64,000 nt of DNA, taken from the NCBI RefSeq assembly GCF_029962835.1, contig NC_080574.1:27192001-27256000 (forward strand), written 5' to 3'. This document shows, piece after piece, positions 1-13,900 of this stretch (within the stretch, counting starts at the first letter, position 1; the number at the start of each line of letters is the position of its first letter). A program made the translations under genes and the position numbers. Source of the stretch: Magnolia sinica. Lineage: Eukaryota > Streptophyta > Magnoliopsida > Magnoliales > Magnoliaceae. A model generated the notes under the pieces. It was not told where the DNA came from. It saw only the letters and a program-made list of their open reading frames with translations, and ran no database searches.

Positions 1-2174
1 GCAGGCCAGTTGTCCAATCTCAAGCCCCGGTCCCGGTGTGGCTAAACGTTAGTCCTTGAATGGCAGCATTTTATTAATATCCGTATCAATGCATGTATGT
101 GTATTGCAGCTTGGTGTACTTATCCATCATGTGGAGCCCATCTTTCAGTGATTCAGGCCGTTTAACTGGTGAGGCCATCACCAATGGACGATGCTGCAAA
201 GAGATGTAATCAGACAATCCTACCCATGCTGAGTGTACGTCTGGAACGCGGCCAACGGTCCACGTGTCATGGGAAAGCTCCCTGATTGGATGGATGGGAT
301 TGTTCCGTGGAGGAGATTTGTGTCCCCACCTTGTTTGAGTATTTTAATTTTACCAGTCCACTTATATGCGCTTATGTCAGTGTCAATTTGATTATGGGTC
401 CTACATGGGAGGTCCCACATGATGAACGGCCACGATTTCTGTCCATCGTCAACTACACAATCCCTGCGATTAAACCTACCGTTTTCTTCCTTTGTCCCTG
501 GTTTGAAAGATTAAAATTTTAGGTTAATGATGCATATTTAGGTCAGGACGCCCACTCTGAAGAGGTATTACTTGCTCAATACCTGACACGTGGCAGTCAG
601 GGAGTTGGGCTCAAGCCGTCTATCTGAACCGTCCATAATTAGTATTCAATTGGAATCACATTCGGTGGACGATCCTAGCCGTTTGTTTATCTTGACGAAC
701 GGAACACATAGGCTAGGCCTGGTCCAGCCAGAAAATACAAGCGAGGCTGAAAGCCCTACCTTGGCCTGAGTCCAACACGGGCCCAGGGAATCAAGCCCAA
801 GCTTGAGTTCAAAAAAAGTTCAAACTGTCATCAAAATGCTGCCTAATGTTTTAAATCTATTTGTAATAGAGTTTGTCCATGTTATAAGAGATCACTTAAT
901 CTCATCAAGCAAACGTTGATGCTATCGGCATATGCCTGATTCCATCGAGAAAATTTAAAAAATCTTAATTAATTGCTGAACAATTTTAAAAGTTGTTATT
1001 CAATGTCATCAACTGATTTTCAATGATTGTTAATGCATTGAAGGACCTATTACGTAGGCACACGATTTATTTTCTATTCATTTGGGTAACATATATAAAT
1101 GATGCAATCGGAATTATAATAATAATTAAGGCTTTTTAAGTTGTACTTAAGGGTTTAAGGGCATAGCTAAGGATTCAAAAGAGATTCGGTAAGTTGTTTT
1201 ATATTTGTAAGATCATCTATCTATTATAATATTGTTTTCGTAGTGTATTCTCGTTGAATTTATTTCTAGTATTATAATTAATTTACTTACTTTTGCTGTG
1301 TACCTCTCCAAGTTCCAATAGAAAGAAAACTAAAGGACCCTGCCCCTAAACTGGGCCCAAGGGCCCTAATTCGAAATCTTGTCCTGGTGTATTAGCCAGG
1401 TCAATGAATGAAATATCCCGGCCTGAGCCCGTTGGTTCAGTTCAATCCATCAGTTGGCTGCCATTGCCAATATGAATGGACGGTTTAAACGCGCAGTCGC
1501 CTATCATGGTACATGTGCACTAGTTATATCCCGGTCATGTTCAAATAATCATAACCTTCATAATAGACAAAGGATGTCCAAGAAAATTATTTGATTAGAC
1601 CATTTAAAACCGTTGATAATTTAAATATTTTTCTTTATCATGCGGTCCTTGCCTTGCCATCCTGCATGGACAGAGCCAATGCTTTAGGAGACTAGGACCA
1701 ACAGGGTCCAGCCTGGCCTGGTTCATCGCCACCCCTAATAGGTCTTGACCAGTCCAAACCCGTGGCCAGGCTACAATCGTTAGATCAAAACCGTTCAAAT
1801 TGAGGGCCTACCATAGATGTGGCGTTGCCCTAATTTTCAATTCACATGTTAGTTGAAAATGGATTTTGAACACTTTTTATCTTGACCATCCATTGAAGGC
1901 CATCAGTAAGACACAAATGACCATCATGCATGGCAAATGATTCCTATGGGCCCACCTGAAATGATCTGGCTCGCAATTCCCAGGATCTACGTGTGTAGGC
2001 CAACCTCTTCTGGAAAGTCCTGCATGCCCAAACGAGCCCACCAAAATGGGCCATGCCTAAGCAAATGGAAAGTGGGCCCCAACAATTCCCAACCTGGCCC
2101 ACCAGCCCGCATCTGTTGCCTGGCCTATCTGAAATCTGCAGTCGGTCAAAAAGTTGATCGAAAGACAGCAAGGT
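1..2174. other. Intergenic DNA, no gene seen
   Basis: No open frame here looks like a protein. GC-rich words such as GGCCTGGTCCAGCC near 715-735 and their inverted relatives near 1695-1720 suggest an old hAT-type element whose right end could be GCCACCCCTA at about 1737. The left end lacks a matching terminus and no 8-bp duplication is clear, so I do not call the element. Confidence 0.5.
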
Positions 2175-2618
2175 GGCTAGTGGTCGGTGCTATGTGGACC
2201 CTACCATGATGTATGTGTTTTATCCACGCCGTCCATCCATTTTGAAAGATAATTTTAGGGCTCGATGCCAGAAATGAGCTAGATATAGTTCTCAGGTGGA
2301 CCACACCAGGTCAAAACAGTAGTGATTGAATGTACACCCTTAAAAACCTCTTAGGGCCCACTGTAATGGTTATTGACATCTAACCTGTCATACAGGCTTG
2401 GATGAAGGATAAAAAATTATATCAGCTTGATCCAAAACTTTTGTGGCCTCTAATAAGTTTTTAATGGTGGGCGTTCAATCAACACTGTGCGGTCCACTTG
2501 AGATTTGGATCAACCTCATTTTTTGGTCCATGCCATAAAATGATATGGAAGAATGGGTGGACGGCGTGGATGAAACGTATACATTATGGTGGGTCCCACA
2601 GAGCATCGACCACTAGCC
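2175..2618 (+). mobile_element. Mutator-like hairpin MITE, copy 1
   Basis: The ends are inverted repeats: GGCTAGTGGTCGGTGCT at the left, and the complement of the right end reads GGCTAGTGGTCGATGCT. The interior is the shared core of this window's main repeat family: an arm with GTCCATCC and TTTTAGGG, a central loop with CAGCTTGATCCAAAACTTTT, then the inverted arm ending ATGGGTGGACGGCGTGGAT. I see no convincing 9-bp duplication here, so the superfamily is taken from better preserved copies (e.g. 3635-4143). Confidence 0.75.
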
Positions 2619-2760
2619 ATTAGTAGTGGCAGGGTCCGTAGCCAATCCGTTTCCAGTCAGAACCGATCAGTCATGATGGGTATCTAGATGGCAGTCCATC
2701 GACCGTGATTAACGGTCCGGACCTTCGAAACCATCGGCCACACACAGAAAAGGGTAGCTA

Positions 2761-3106
2761 TTGATATACTCTGCCAGAGTATGGTGCTTGATACGTTGGC
2801 ACTCAGAAATTGTATACATAGCAAACCTTAAATAAAATTAAACCGATGAAAATGTACTTGGTTGAAGGAACGTAACTGCCGATTCAAGGACACTCGTTGA
2901 AATCGTATGGCTGGATGTATTTTATTTCTAACCGTCCAATAATTGGCCACCAACCCTATTGTCCAATAACCAAATAATCGTTCTTTTTGGTTAATGACAC
3001 GTATAATCTGATACCAATAATTTGGACGGTTTAATTTGGATTAACATTATGCCACGTAAGCAATTTCTAAATGCCTGCGTATCGTTCACCACCGCCAGAG
3101 TATCAA
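2761..3106. mobile_element. About 350-bp TIR MITE, family X, copy 1
   Basis: The left end TTGATATACTCTGCCAGAG and the complement of the right end TTGATACTCTGGCGG are inverted repeats. A second inner pair (CTCAGAAATTG / CAATTTCTAAATG) lies just inside. Relatives of the same length are at 3190-3530, 54732-55073 and 57872-58765. No coding capacity. The target duplication is unclear, so the superfamily is open. Confidence 0.6.
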
Positions 3107-3189
3107 TGTTGTGTTTTCTGAAAACCGCAGGCAGAACGAGCCGTCAGTATTCTCCCACGGATGAAAAAACATCCACGAGAAGAGTCTTG

Positions 3190-3530
3190 TTACTCTGGTA
3201 GGCTGTAACTAATGATATGCGTGCACTCAGCGATTACTTGAAAATTGCATTAGTTGAATATAAACTATCGAAGTCATGGGTCCCATTGTAGATACCCAAT
3301 GGTTAATGACACCTAAGGGCGGTTAAACTTAAAAATATCCGATGGTTCTTTTTCAACAAACAAGTGTACGGGAATCAAGAGTTACAATTTTTCAAAATAT
3401 CTCATTTTATGCCTGTGAGTTTAAAAAAGTGGGTTTCACAGTTTAAACGGTTTAGTTTGGTTTGATATACGTCGAATTTACATATTCTGAGTGCATGCGT
3501 ATCAAACCTCATGCGCGGTCAGAGTATCAA
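3190..3530. mobile_element. About 350-bp TIR MITE, family X, copy 2
   Basis: The left end TACTCTGGTAGGC...TGATATGCGTGCACTCAG is mirrored at the right end by CTGAGTGCATGCGTATCA...CAGAGTATCA. It is the neighbour of copy 1, separated by about 80 bp. Its right flank ATAACTCCTCAA recurs beside copy 4 at 58766, so the true right boundary may lie slightly further out. Confidence 0.55.
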
Positions 3531-3634
3531 ATAACTCCTCAAAAACCACGCACTTTATGCTACGAAATTCGACCTCGTGGTTTGCGTGCGGGTCAGAAAT
3601 CGCAATAATTCCCGCTCAAATCCTCAGAATAATC

Positions 3635-4143
3635 GGGAGCGGAGTGCCTGTGGCCCCGGGCACAGACATATCTCCGTGTATGGGGCTGTGTGGGGCCCAC
3701 AGAGATGTATGTGACAAATCAATTCCATCCATCTATTTTGAAAGGCCAAAATAGGATCTAATTATAAAAAAAGGACATATCTAAAACTCAGGTTGTCCAC
3801 GGTGATAAAACAGTGGAAACAGCAACGTCCACCATTGAAGCCTTCCTGGAGCTGACCATGATGTTTATATTCCATCCAAACCGTTCATAGAATCATCACC
3901 ACTCAGATAAGATATATGAACAAATATCATCCTGAGAAAAAACTTCTTTCACCACCGGGCATTCAATACTCACTATTTCTTGTGGTGTGGCCCACATGAA
4001 CTTTGGATCTGCCTCTTTTTAAAAGAATCCTATCCTATTTTGGTCTTTAAAAACAGATGGACGGAGTTGATTAGTCACGGACATCTCTATGGGTCCCAAA
4101 CAGCTGATATCTCTGTGCCCGTGGTCACGGGCAATCCGCTCCC
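3635..4143 (+). mobile_element. Mutator-like hairpin MITE, copy 2 (9-bp TSD)
   Basis: The 509-bp element is flanked by a perfect 9-bp duplication AGAATAATC (3626-3634 and 4144-4152), the hallmark of Mutator-like transposition. Terminal repeats of about 40 bp begin GGGAGCGGA and include CGGGCACAGA. The core matches the family seen throughout the window. It lies directly upstream of the pyruvate kinase transcription unit, so it may contribute promoter-proximal sequence. Confidence 0.88.
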
Positions 4144-4152
4144 AGAATAATC

Positions 4153-4722
4153 CCGACCAAAGAACAAGATTCTTCCACGTGGCGAACAGACCACCGTCAA
4201 ATCGGGGGCTTCTGTACGGAGACGACTCGCCACGCCATTTTTCTAGAAGACAGAGAGAGAGGGTAGGTGTGAGCTGTGGCAGCGGAGAAAGGTAAGAAAG
4301 GGTGAGGTTAGGTGTTGGCCGTGGCTGTGGAGAAAGGTGAGAGAGGCTGTGGGCTGTGGAGAAGGGAAGGTGAGAAGGGTTAGTTGCTGCTCGAATCTCC
4401 TCTGCTTAAAAATCCCTCAGAAAATTAAAAAAGCTATTTCTCTTCTCACCATATCAGTTCCCGATACTGCATTTTCTATCCGGGCGTAAAATATCGTTAG
4501 TTTCTCTGCATTTCCTGCCATTTTATCACTGCTACAGTTATACTGAATTCTTTTATTTCAGCTTATTGTTTCTCTCTCCCATCCAACTATCGGATTTTTC
4601 TTGTAAATTTTATTTTCTCGTGAATTTCTCGCCAAAATATCGTTGCCGGGTGCTTTTCTGAGATACGTCTTCTTTTTGTCACTGGCTACAGGGTTTGGGG
4701 AAGGGATTAGGGTTTCGGAGGA
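4153..4722 (+). promoter_or_regulatory. Probable pyruvate kinase promoter / 5' leader
   Basis: Between the Mutator-like insertion and the start codon lies about 570 bp of non-repeat sequence with a GA-rich stretch (4251-4262) and CT-rich stretches. A 5'-UTR intron is possible: a GTAAG donor near 4292 and a TTTATTTCAG acceptor ending at 4561. This is a guess from splice motifs only. No clear TATA box was found. Confidence 0.4.
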
Positions 4723-4980
4723 ATGGCGAACATCGACATTGATGGGATTCTGAAGGCGCTTCCGCATGATGGCCGAATACCGAAGACGAAGATTGTGTGC
4801 ACGCTGGGCCCGGCGTCTCGATCGGTGCCGATGATCGAGAAGCTCCTCAGGGCTGGGATGAATGTTGCCAGGTTCAATTTCTCGCATGGGACCCATGAGT
4901 ATCATCAGGAAACTTTGAACAATCTCAAGATTGCAATGCATAATACGCAGATCTTGTCCGCCGTCATGCTCGATACGAAG
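4723..4980 (+). CDS. Pyruvate kinase coding exon 1
   Basis: It encodes residues 1-86, from [10 protein letters not shown] to AVMLDTK. The donor follows the Lys codon: AAG|GTTCAA, which departs from the plant GTAAGT consensus. The reading frame continues for only a few codons into the intron. The protein breaks off exactly where the conserved DTKGPEIRTG motif must continue, which fixes the boundary. Confidence 0.95.
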
Positions 4981-7900
4981 GTTCAATCCCCTCCTGCTGC
5001 TTTCTGATAACTGAAAATTTCTATGATTTTGAGTAATATTTTTTTTTTTTAAATATAAGTTCATTTTATTTTATCATCAGCTATTGGTGGATTTAGTTTT
5101 CACTTCCTGATTGATTACAATTCTTTTAATTATAACATATTTATGGATTTATAGTGTTATACAATGCTCAGCCAGAATCAACGGTGTTTCCATTTTGACG
5201 AGCATGTGGGGCCCACATTTTGGTGATCCATGTTGATAATATGGGCTCATTTGGTAGCTTGTATTTGGAATGCATTGGAATCCAAATTACAATTACATTG
5301 CAATCGAAGTGATTTGGAATCTTCAGTTGTGTTAAGCAGCCTGTATTGGAATCTTATGGAATCCAAAAATTGTGTTTGGCGGTCTAGATTTCTGATAAGA
5401 GGAATTCTGTAATATATTCACAGGAACCTGAATTTGGTTAGTAAAATCATCTTTAATACCCAAAATGGCATACATGCGTGACACTTTAGATATTCAATGT
5501 AATAACCTAATTGAATAAAGATTTCGGCTAAAAATGAGGCAATTCCCAACCTTAGGTGGACCCCATAAGTGGTCCCTAATTTTATAGTTGAAGTAAAATC
5601 GCATTGTGTTATAAAGAGACTTTTGCAGGGAGAGAGAAGAGGGTGCGTCAGGTGGCGACAACGGTGGATTTCGATAGGTGGGATATTACGGCAGAGAGAG
5701 AGAGATGGTGGTGGTGGAATTCTGCTGGGGGAGAGAGGTGGAGATGGTGGTGGAATCCGGCATTGGTTAGAGAGGGAGAGCCGATGACGCTGGGTTTCAC
5801 TGATAGTTGGGGAGGGAGAGAGTGAGTTGCTGAGAAAGGGTGGAGAGAGTTGCCATTGAGAGAGAATTGCTGAGGTAGAGAGGAGAGAGTTGTTGAGATA
5901 GAGAGTGAGAAAGGAGCTTGCAATGGTCACCTTTTTTACCATTGTCAATGAATATATGTGGATCCTCACAATTTCAAAGAGATTTTTAAAATTACCTTTT
6001 TGAGGGATTTTGATTACAATGTAATCCAAATTGCCTTAATCACATGCTGCCAAACACACCAATTTCTCTTATTTCTCTCAATTCACTCCAAATACACATT
6101 GCCAAATGCACCCTATGGGTGATGGAGCCATCCATTCATCAGTTATCTTATTCTTAATTATCAATTTGTAGGCCAAAGATTAAATGGGGATGTGTTTGAA
6201 ATTTCATGCATATGAGATGGGGGCCCACCTAATGGATACCATGAATCGTTGTGATGAGAGTTCCACCTGTAAGGAGTGCTATGTCATGGCCGCAATGCTT
6301 TCCCAAGCTCATATCATGCAACACTTGTACTTACAACCAAGGGTTTAAGACTTAGCAACTTGGACTGACTCATTTGGTCTTGAAGTCAAGTCCCGACTTC
6401 CTTACTAGATTAAATTCGATCAAGTTCGAGTCAACTCAGATGAGTCTCATCAGACTCAAGCGGGTCATCAAACCTTGCTTGTCACAACCCCTATGTGGAC
6501 AAGTCTGCCAACCACCCAAGTGTTAGCTTAGCTAACTTGGAGGAAAGAGAGCACGCAGGAGAGTGAGTGAGCAAAGACTCGCATTACTCGAGCTCAATTG
6601 CTTTCAACTTGATGAAGTGCCTCGCAAATGAGAAAGCCTCCTTAAATTGGCCTAGGAACATTTGTAGCTACTTTACATCAAGGGGTATGGTGAAGCCATG
6701 TGGTGTTCCTCCATCTATCAAGAATTACTCTAGAACTCTTCTAGATAATTCTACGTAACTCTCACTACAAGAACCTACTAGGGTACTCTAGAACATGCAA
6801 AGATCTCTCCACAACTCTACATGATTCTAGCCTTCTTTAGAATTCTCTATATACTTTGTACAACTTACAAGCATCTTATGAAATCATCATCATCATATAA
6901 ACCTTATCCCAACTAACTGAGGTTAGATGCATTAACCTTGTTACACTATTCCACTCTATCATGGACATGTAGGGAAATTTGTGTGTGTGTGGAAAAGCAA
7001 AAAGTAGTATGTTGTGGCCCACTCTAGTGTTGAAGTTGAATATTGGGTTATGGCTCATGGTTTATGGGAATTTCTTTGGTTGAAGACCTTGCTAACTACG
7101 TTGGGTCTTCTTGTTTCTTCACTTATGACTCTTCATTGTGATAATCTCCCTTCTATTCACATCTGCTCTAATTTGGCCTATCATGAACGCATCGAACACA
7201 TCAAGGTTGATTGTTATTTTATATGTGAAAAGGTGGCATCAGAGGATATTTGCACGTCGTATTTGAAGTCTAATGATCAACTAGCTGATTTTTAGTAGTA
7301 AGGCCAATCATCATCATTTGCTTCACATGTTTTCCAACTTAGTTATGATCGATATCCATGCTCTAGCTTGAGGGGGAGTGTAAGGAATATGTGTGGGTGT
7401 ACGCTTGTATTTGTAATCATGTGGAGTATTATATCCAATGTTCATAAGATTGTAAGAGTTTCAATCATTGAGGTTCATAGGATAAGAAGATTGACAATGT
7501 TTAGTAAGTTGGCATGCTTCATAAAATAATTCAGACACAATATTAGATTTAAACAAAAAGAGAGCAGACATATGGATAAAGATGCAGGTCGACCAACATT
7601 AGTAGTTTGAAGATGTTGCTCCCTTTTTTGTTTAGATCTATCTAGTGTGCGTGAACCAGAATTGCATGTAGCGTAGTGTTTCACCCTAAAGTGTGAGGTG
7701 CAAGCTAGATAGTGTTTAGTTTAAGCTACATGCTACTTCTATATATATATATATGTATATATTAAGGTTGCGCTTAGTTTTGCACCAAATATCATGAAAT
7801 TTCATTTCATGATATTTTTTGTTAGAGTGGTTAATTTTGAAATTTCATGATATTTAATGCAACAAAGACAACAGAAAATAATAGGAAAAAGAGGGCATAG

Positions 7901-10900
7901 AGTAAGTATAAAATGAAGATTGAGCAACTAGACTAATTAATATTGTTACTCATATTATTTTAATAAAACCATTGAAAAGATTGATTTAATTTTTATTGAA
8001 AATAAAAAATGTAAAAAATCATTGAAAACATTAATTGATTTTAATGTTTTTGTGAAAAATAACTTTTAATGTAAGCTATGTAGCTATGTACCGTGTAGAG
8101 TGTGAAAAATTAGTGCGCGGCGTATGCTACACATTGCTTGAGCTATTTCATGAGCTATGTAGCGTTAACCCTCTCTCTCTCTCTCATCATCTGAAACATA
8201 TGGGGTTTTCCTTTAACTATAAAATTAGTGGGCCCACCTGAGGCTCAAAATTACCTCATTCTTAGATATAATGAAAAACAACCGACTAGGAAAATGACTC
8301 GGTTTGAGTCATCATGAGTAGCATTGAGCAAACTTGACATGTCATGTTGATTTGGGACTGAGTCACACTTGTGGGCGAGTTTTCTAGTGATTCGGCTTTA
8401 TAGATCGGGCCAAGCTTCAAGTCGTGTCACCATGCTTTAGAACTATGGTTTGCATATGTGTTGATAATATTTCCCGTCATTAACATGTCGTCCTTTTATT
8501 CTTTTACTGGGGATTAGTAGTCTCGTTAACTCTAGTGCCATGTGTTATGCATGTCGTATGTTGTTGAGAATTAGGGAACTCTTGTTCCTTTTTTCTCACT
8601 TGTCATTTTTCATAATGTTCTCTCTAAGCACCCTTCCATTCGTCCTCAGACATCTTTTGGACTCATCTTAGTCAAGTTGGCCTTTGGCTCCATACGATTT
8701 TAGTTGTCGAAAAGTACTATTTGCACGAATCCTTTAAAAAAATGCTATTTGCATGAAATTAGCATGTTAGTGACTTTGGCTCGATTAGGGTGTGTTTGGT
8801 GAGGTGTATTTGGTATGAATTGAGGGAACATGAAAGAAGTTTATGTGTCTGGTAGCGTGTAATTGAGACGATTTGGATCCCTTGTAATCTAAATTCCTAA
8901 AAAAGGTGATTTTTGAAATCTCTTTGAATTGTTGAGAATCCAAGCTAGATTCACATGGATTACTTGCCAATGGTGAAAAAAAAAGTGACTATTGCAAGCC
9001 CCCCTTCTCCTAGCCAAATTCCATCGCTGTTACCGACTCTCTCTCTCTCTCTCTCAATAGAGGTTGTTGACTCTTTCTCTGATCATCTTAATAATATGGG
9101 GTTTTCCTGCAACTATAAAATTAGTGGGCCCACCTGAGGCTCAAAATTACCTCATTTTTAGCCAGTGTATATTTCAATGGGCTTACTGTAATAATTATCT
9201 AAAACATCACACGTGTGTGCCATTTTGGGGTATAAAAGATGATTTACTTAATTAAATTCAGGTTCTTTTGAATATATCACTGAATTCCTCTTTATCTAAA
9301 ATATAGGCTACCAAACATAATTTTTGGATTCCATAGGATTGCAATAATATGCTGCCAAATACAAATTAAGATTCCAAATCACTTTGATTCTAGTGTAATT
9401 GTGATTTGGATTCCAATTTATTCCAAATACAAGCTACCAAACGAGCCCTTACTTCTTTTACAATTTATTAGCTTTGATGTTATCTTATTAAGGCTTCTAG
9501 TTCTTTAAGAATATGTTTATGATCACTACTCAAATGAGAATAGGGGAACAACATGTAGATCCTTTATAAAATGTCGTGAACATTCCCATCTTCCCTGAAG
9601 TGAACATTGTTGATCGTCAGAGGAAGGGGAGCTTATGGATCTTTTGGAGAGAGAGAGAGAGTCCAGTGTTAAAGATGAGAATGGAATATCTTACCAGGGT
9701 TGCTCAGGTTTTGGCCTTTGTCTTCTCTTATAACTAACATTTACAATCCGTTGATAGAAGCCTAGAGCAAATAACTTCTCTATTCAACATTAGCGAATGT
9801 CTATGTTGAAGGGCTATGCAGTGGTTTTTAGTAGAGATTCTATTTTATATGTGTTTGATGGGGACATCATGCGCACGCGCACGCCCCCTACCCTATGCAC
9901 GTACTCAAGGAAGAGGAAGGCCCCACTATCGATCTGGATTGACGACGACATCTATAGAGGACCTCTTAATTAGGGGACCGTGCTATGGAGCATTGGAGTG
10001 GACCTGATCATCATAGGGATTCCACCATTGGATCTCATGATCGTGGCCCACTGCCCTAGATCTAGGATTTTGAGTTTTGGTTACTATTGTTATTAGAAAC
10101 ATCATGAACGGTTTTGATTGCGTTGATTAGTTGTTATTTTTGTTACTTCGTCTCTAAGTAATAGTGTGCGCATATGACGCGGCTTTTGGAGTTTAGAGTT
10201 TTCTTATAAATAGGCAACCCCATGTAGGTTTTTTTTTCCATTGAAGTTTATGAATAAAATTCTGCGTTTTTTCTTCTCTATTCCTTGGAGTTGAAGAAGT
10301 TAATTGGGTGCGAAACCCTCCCTTCTTCGAAGGGGCTAACTACCGTGGTGCGAAGCCACAACCATCTCAAATCGTCTCCACCTCCTACACCCTACATTCA
10401 TCATCTCCCACAACCTTCTCATATTCAGATTTATCTTTTCTTTGCACCAAAATTCTCCTTTACAACAAATTTTCAGATTTTGGCTCACTAGGGGGTCGAA
10501 ACTTCGGCGGAGCACCACCCACACATCGGACCGCGGATCGACATGAAACTTGGCGTGAGGTTGGACCTCCCCTAGCTGACCAACCCCTCATTGCCCATTT
10601 CCAGTTTCGTGAGCCTCACACACGTGCGGACAGGAACCCACTCACGTGCGTTTGTGCTGGGTTGCTGTTCACATGTGTGGACTGTCTCAGGTTATTCTCT
10701 CTCCCCTATTTCACTCCTCTCTCGTCTTAAATCCCTAACCCTAACCCTAGATAATCCCAAATTCCAAGTTTTTCCAACTTTTGCAAACCCTAGACTTTCC
10801 CCGAATTGAAACATGGTGAATCTCTTGAATTGGGGAACAATCCTTTGCAAGAGTGGATGAATCTTACACTCCTTTGGGCATTGTTTGGTTTATAATTTTA

Positions 10901-13900
10901 TTTGATCCAGCCCTAAACGTGTGTAGGCTTGGACCCCCTTAGATTCCCCTTGTTGAATGTTTGATCGTTTGTGGGACGTGGAATTTTGTGATTGTTTAAA
11001 ATTGGTATGATCTAAAGCTTGAAATCTTGCAAGTCATATTTAATTTCATGTCCTGCATCAGCGTTCCTGTCATGCATGCTAGAAAGATGCAAAAACCTTT
11101 TTTGTCAAATAATAATTAAGGTGAAGCAGGGTAAGGATGAGTAGCTTTTCGTGAAAATTCCAAATGAACAATTTCAACGAAATATTACAGTTTATCATTT
11201 TTCTTTCAGTTTCTAGTGATAATATGCGATGATATCCTTCTTAAATAGTAGATATAGGTGGTAAATAAGATAATACTGAAGATTTGAGCCATAGAATTTC
11301 TCAATTCTGACACAAGGTACTAATTAGATCAAAGAAATTGGTCTGTTTTCAATTCCTATAGCTGGCTTTTCTCTATTTGTCCGATTTTTTCCATGATCTA
11401 AGGGAAGGAATTGACCCACCTATTCCCACTGGGGATCTCAGCTCATTTGACATGGAGATACTGAAATTCGGAAGGCTTGATCTGAGCAACATCATTTGTG
11501 AACCAACAAATCAAATTGTCAAGCATGCTGGCAAATTCTAGGCACAATATTGAAGATTTTGTGACCTGCTGTATTGTGAGCTTTACAACATGAATTTCTG
11601 GGTTTGGATGGAAATGAAGTTCTTTTATATATGTTTCTTGATGTTAGTTGTGGTTTTCTGATGATGTTTGCTGGAGATGTAATATCTGTCAATGGTCGTT
11701 ATAAGAGCAGATAGCTTGACATTGAATTGCAAGTTTAGTGTATTGTCCTCAACTAAAAGGGATGCCTGGAATTAGTTAAAATATTCAAAATACACAAATT
11801 AATAAAAAGATGCTATTAACCTTTGTTGATTTATAAACAATGCTACTAACTTTGTTCCCTTAAACTTATCAGTGAAAAGATGGCTGATAATGATTTTGAT
11901 TTTAGATGTAACTGTAAGGCAGACCAACACAACAGATGGAGAATATTGCATGGTAAATCAGTGTGTGGATATAAAGAGCAGGATTTGGTTGTCTTTTGTC
12001 GTGGGTAGGGATGGATTGGTTGGGTTGATGTAGACTACTTGGCATCTTTCTCTTTGGGTTTTGGCAATAAATGTGATACGATAGTGGAATTCTTGTGAGA
12101 ATAACGACAACAAGAAACAGGAGTCAATGTTCAGAAAAAAAGAAAAAAAGAAACAGGAGTCATTTCAATCCTTTAAGGACAAAATTATTGCTTAAAGTGT
12201 CGATTTCATTACTAATTACATGTTGATTTTCTTGGCTGATAATGTGTATGCTTTTCTAGCGGACGGTTGCTATAGGCATCAAAGACGGTAGCAACAAATA
12301 ATGTAGTAAGAAGTAATAACATTATCCTTGAAACCAATGCCCCATTGAAGAGCATGTGATGAGGATCCTCAATCGCTCATTGATCTTTTCTAGATTCCAG
12401 CAATTGATGGCTGCAAATTTTCAGTATGCTGCCACTGGAATTAATGTTGGAAGTTGAACTTAGGTAGCATGGCACTAAAATGGGGGGTCTTGGTAACTTT
12501 TTTTAGTCCTCAAACCAATGGAAACCTATAGGGCTATCCTTTTTTTTTTTGAAGGGTTAACTTGTTGGCTGTCATCCTGATGTGTGGGTGCCCCGGCCCC
12601 AATTATCAGGTGAGTCCTCTCATCAGATAGGCACAGGATGTACATTGAATGTGGGCCATTCTGTATATTGTATCCTGTCCAATGAGTGAACTGCCCTGAT
12701 TCTTGGGCCCGAGCATCTACATGATGGGACCGGAACCACCTAATGGATTGCAAACATGTGCCATGTTGGAAAGTGCGTGTGTATGTTAGCATATATGGGG
12801 GCGGCCTATGCATGTGGGGGATTAGCAGTGAGTAAACCTCAGCCTATGCATGTGGGATTAGCAGTGAGCAAACCTCCTTGCAGAATATGCATGGAATAGT
12901 GAATGTTTTAACAGTTATGTGAACATTCTCCTCCTCTCTTCCGGTAAGTTAATTGACGAGAATTGATGGATATGGTGAGCTTGGATGGTTGTAAGCATGG
13001 TTTAAAATTTGTTACTGGGGAAGCAGCGGTAGATTTGGTGTGGGTGCAAAGAAAGTCTGTTTCAAAATGTTAGCTTGTATAAATAGCTAAGAAGTGGGGC
13101 GTGAGTCCAAAGCGTAACCCGAAGTGGGAGCAACATATGGATAACGTTGTCCTTGTCCATGGTCATATGGAAAGATTACATCATAGTATTGATCCCAAGA
13201 AAAAGAAGGACATAATAGTAATCCATGTTGTTGCCCTTCTTTTTGAAAGATAATGGCTGATGCTCAAAGGTACTTCTTGATGATGGCATGCATGATACAT
13301 TCCATACTAGTGCATGAAGTAGGCTCCATAAGGTCCAAACTCCTATCCAATATAGACTCCAAAAAGCTCAAAATTCATTTACCTGGCCTCGACCCTGTGG
13401 GTGCAGTAGTGTTGCAACTTGGGCTTGTTGGGTTGGGTTGAGGGTCAGCCCAAGACTAACCTGACCTCAGAGGACCCAGACTGCAACCTGACTTGACCCT
13501 AATTTCAACATGAGGTGCGCAACTCGAATTCCAACCTAAACCTACCCAACCCGACCAAACCTGACCCAAATACATTGATTATTTCCAACATGACTCTGAC
13601 CTTAATTTGGTCAACCCAAACACCAAACCCAATCCCGACCCAAGGACCTTGGCAACCCAACCTGACTCGACTAAAACTTGGGTCAGTTGGGTTCAGGTTG
13701 ACCTAAACCCAAGTTACAGCCCTAGGGTGCAGTGCTATGTATACTGGGAATAGGTTACTCATCTGCAATTCTGCAGTAGCGCATTCTAATCTTCACCCAT
13801 GATACTCTGTAACGACTTTTGTCACGCCCCAGACTCGGAAACCGAGCTCACAAAATTCCCGATCACCGAATCCGGCGCCAATAGCCTCCACAGTACCCCA

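Noticed and set aside
715-1737. Possible 1-kb hAT element
   Set aside because: Only the right end looks like a hAT terminus; no matching left end and no clear 8-bp duplication.
10732-10749. Telomere-like CCCTAA repeats
   Set aside because: Fewer than three units; such short motifs are common in plant leaders and introns.
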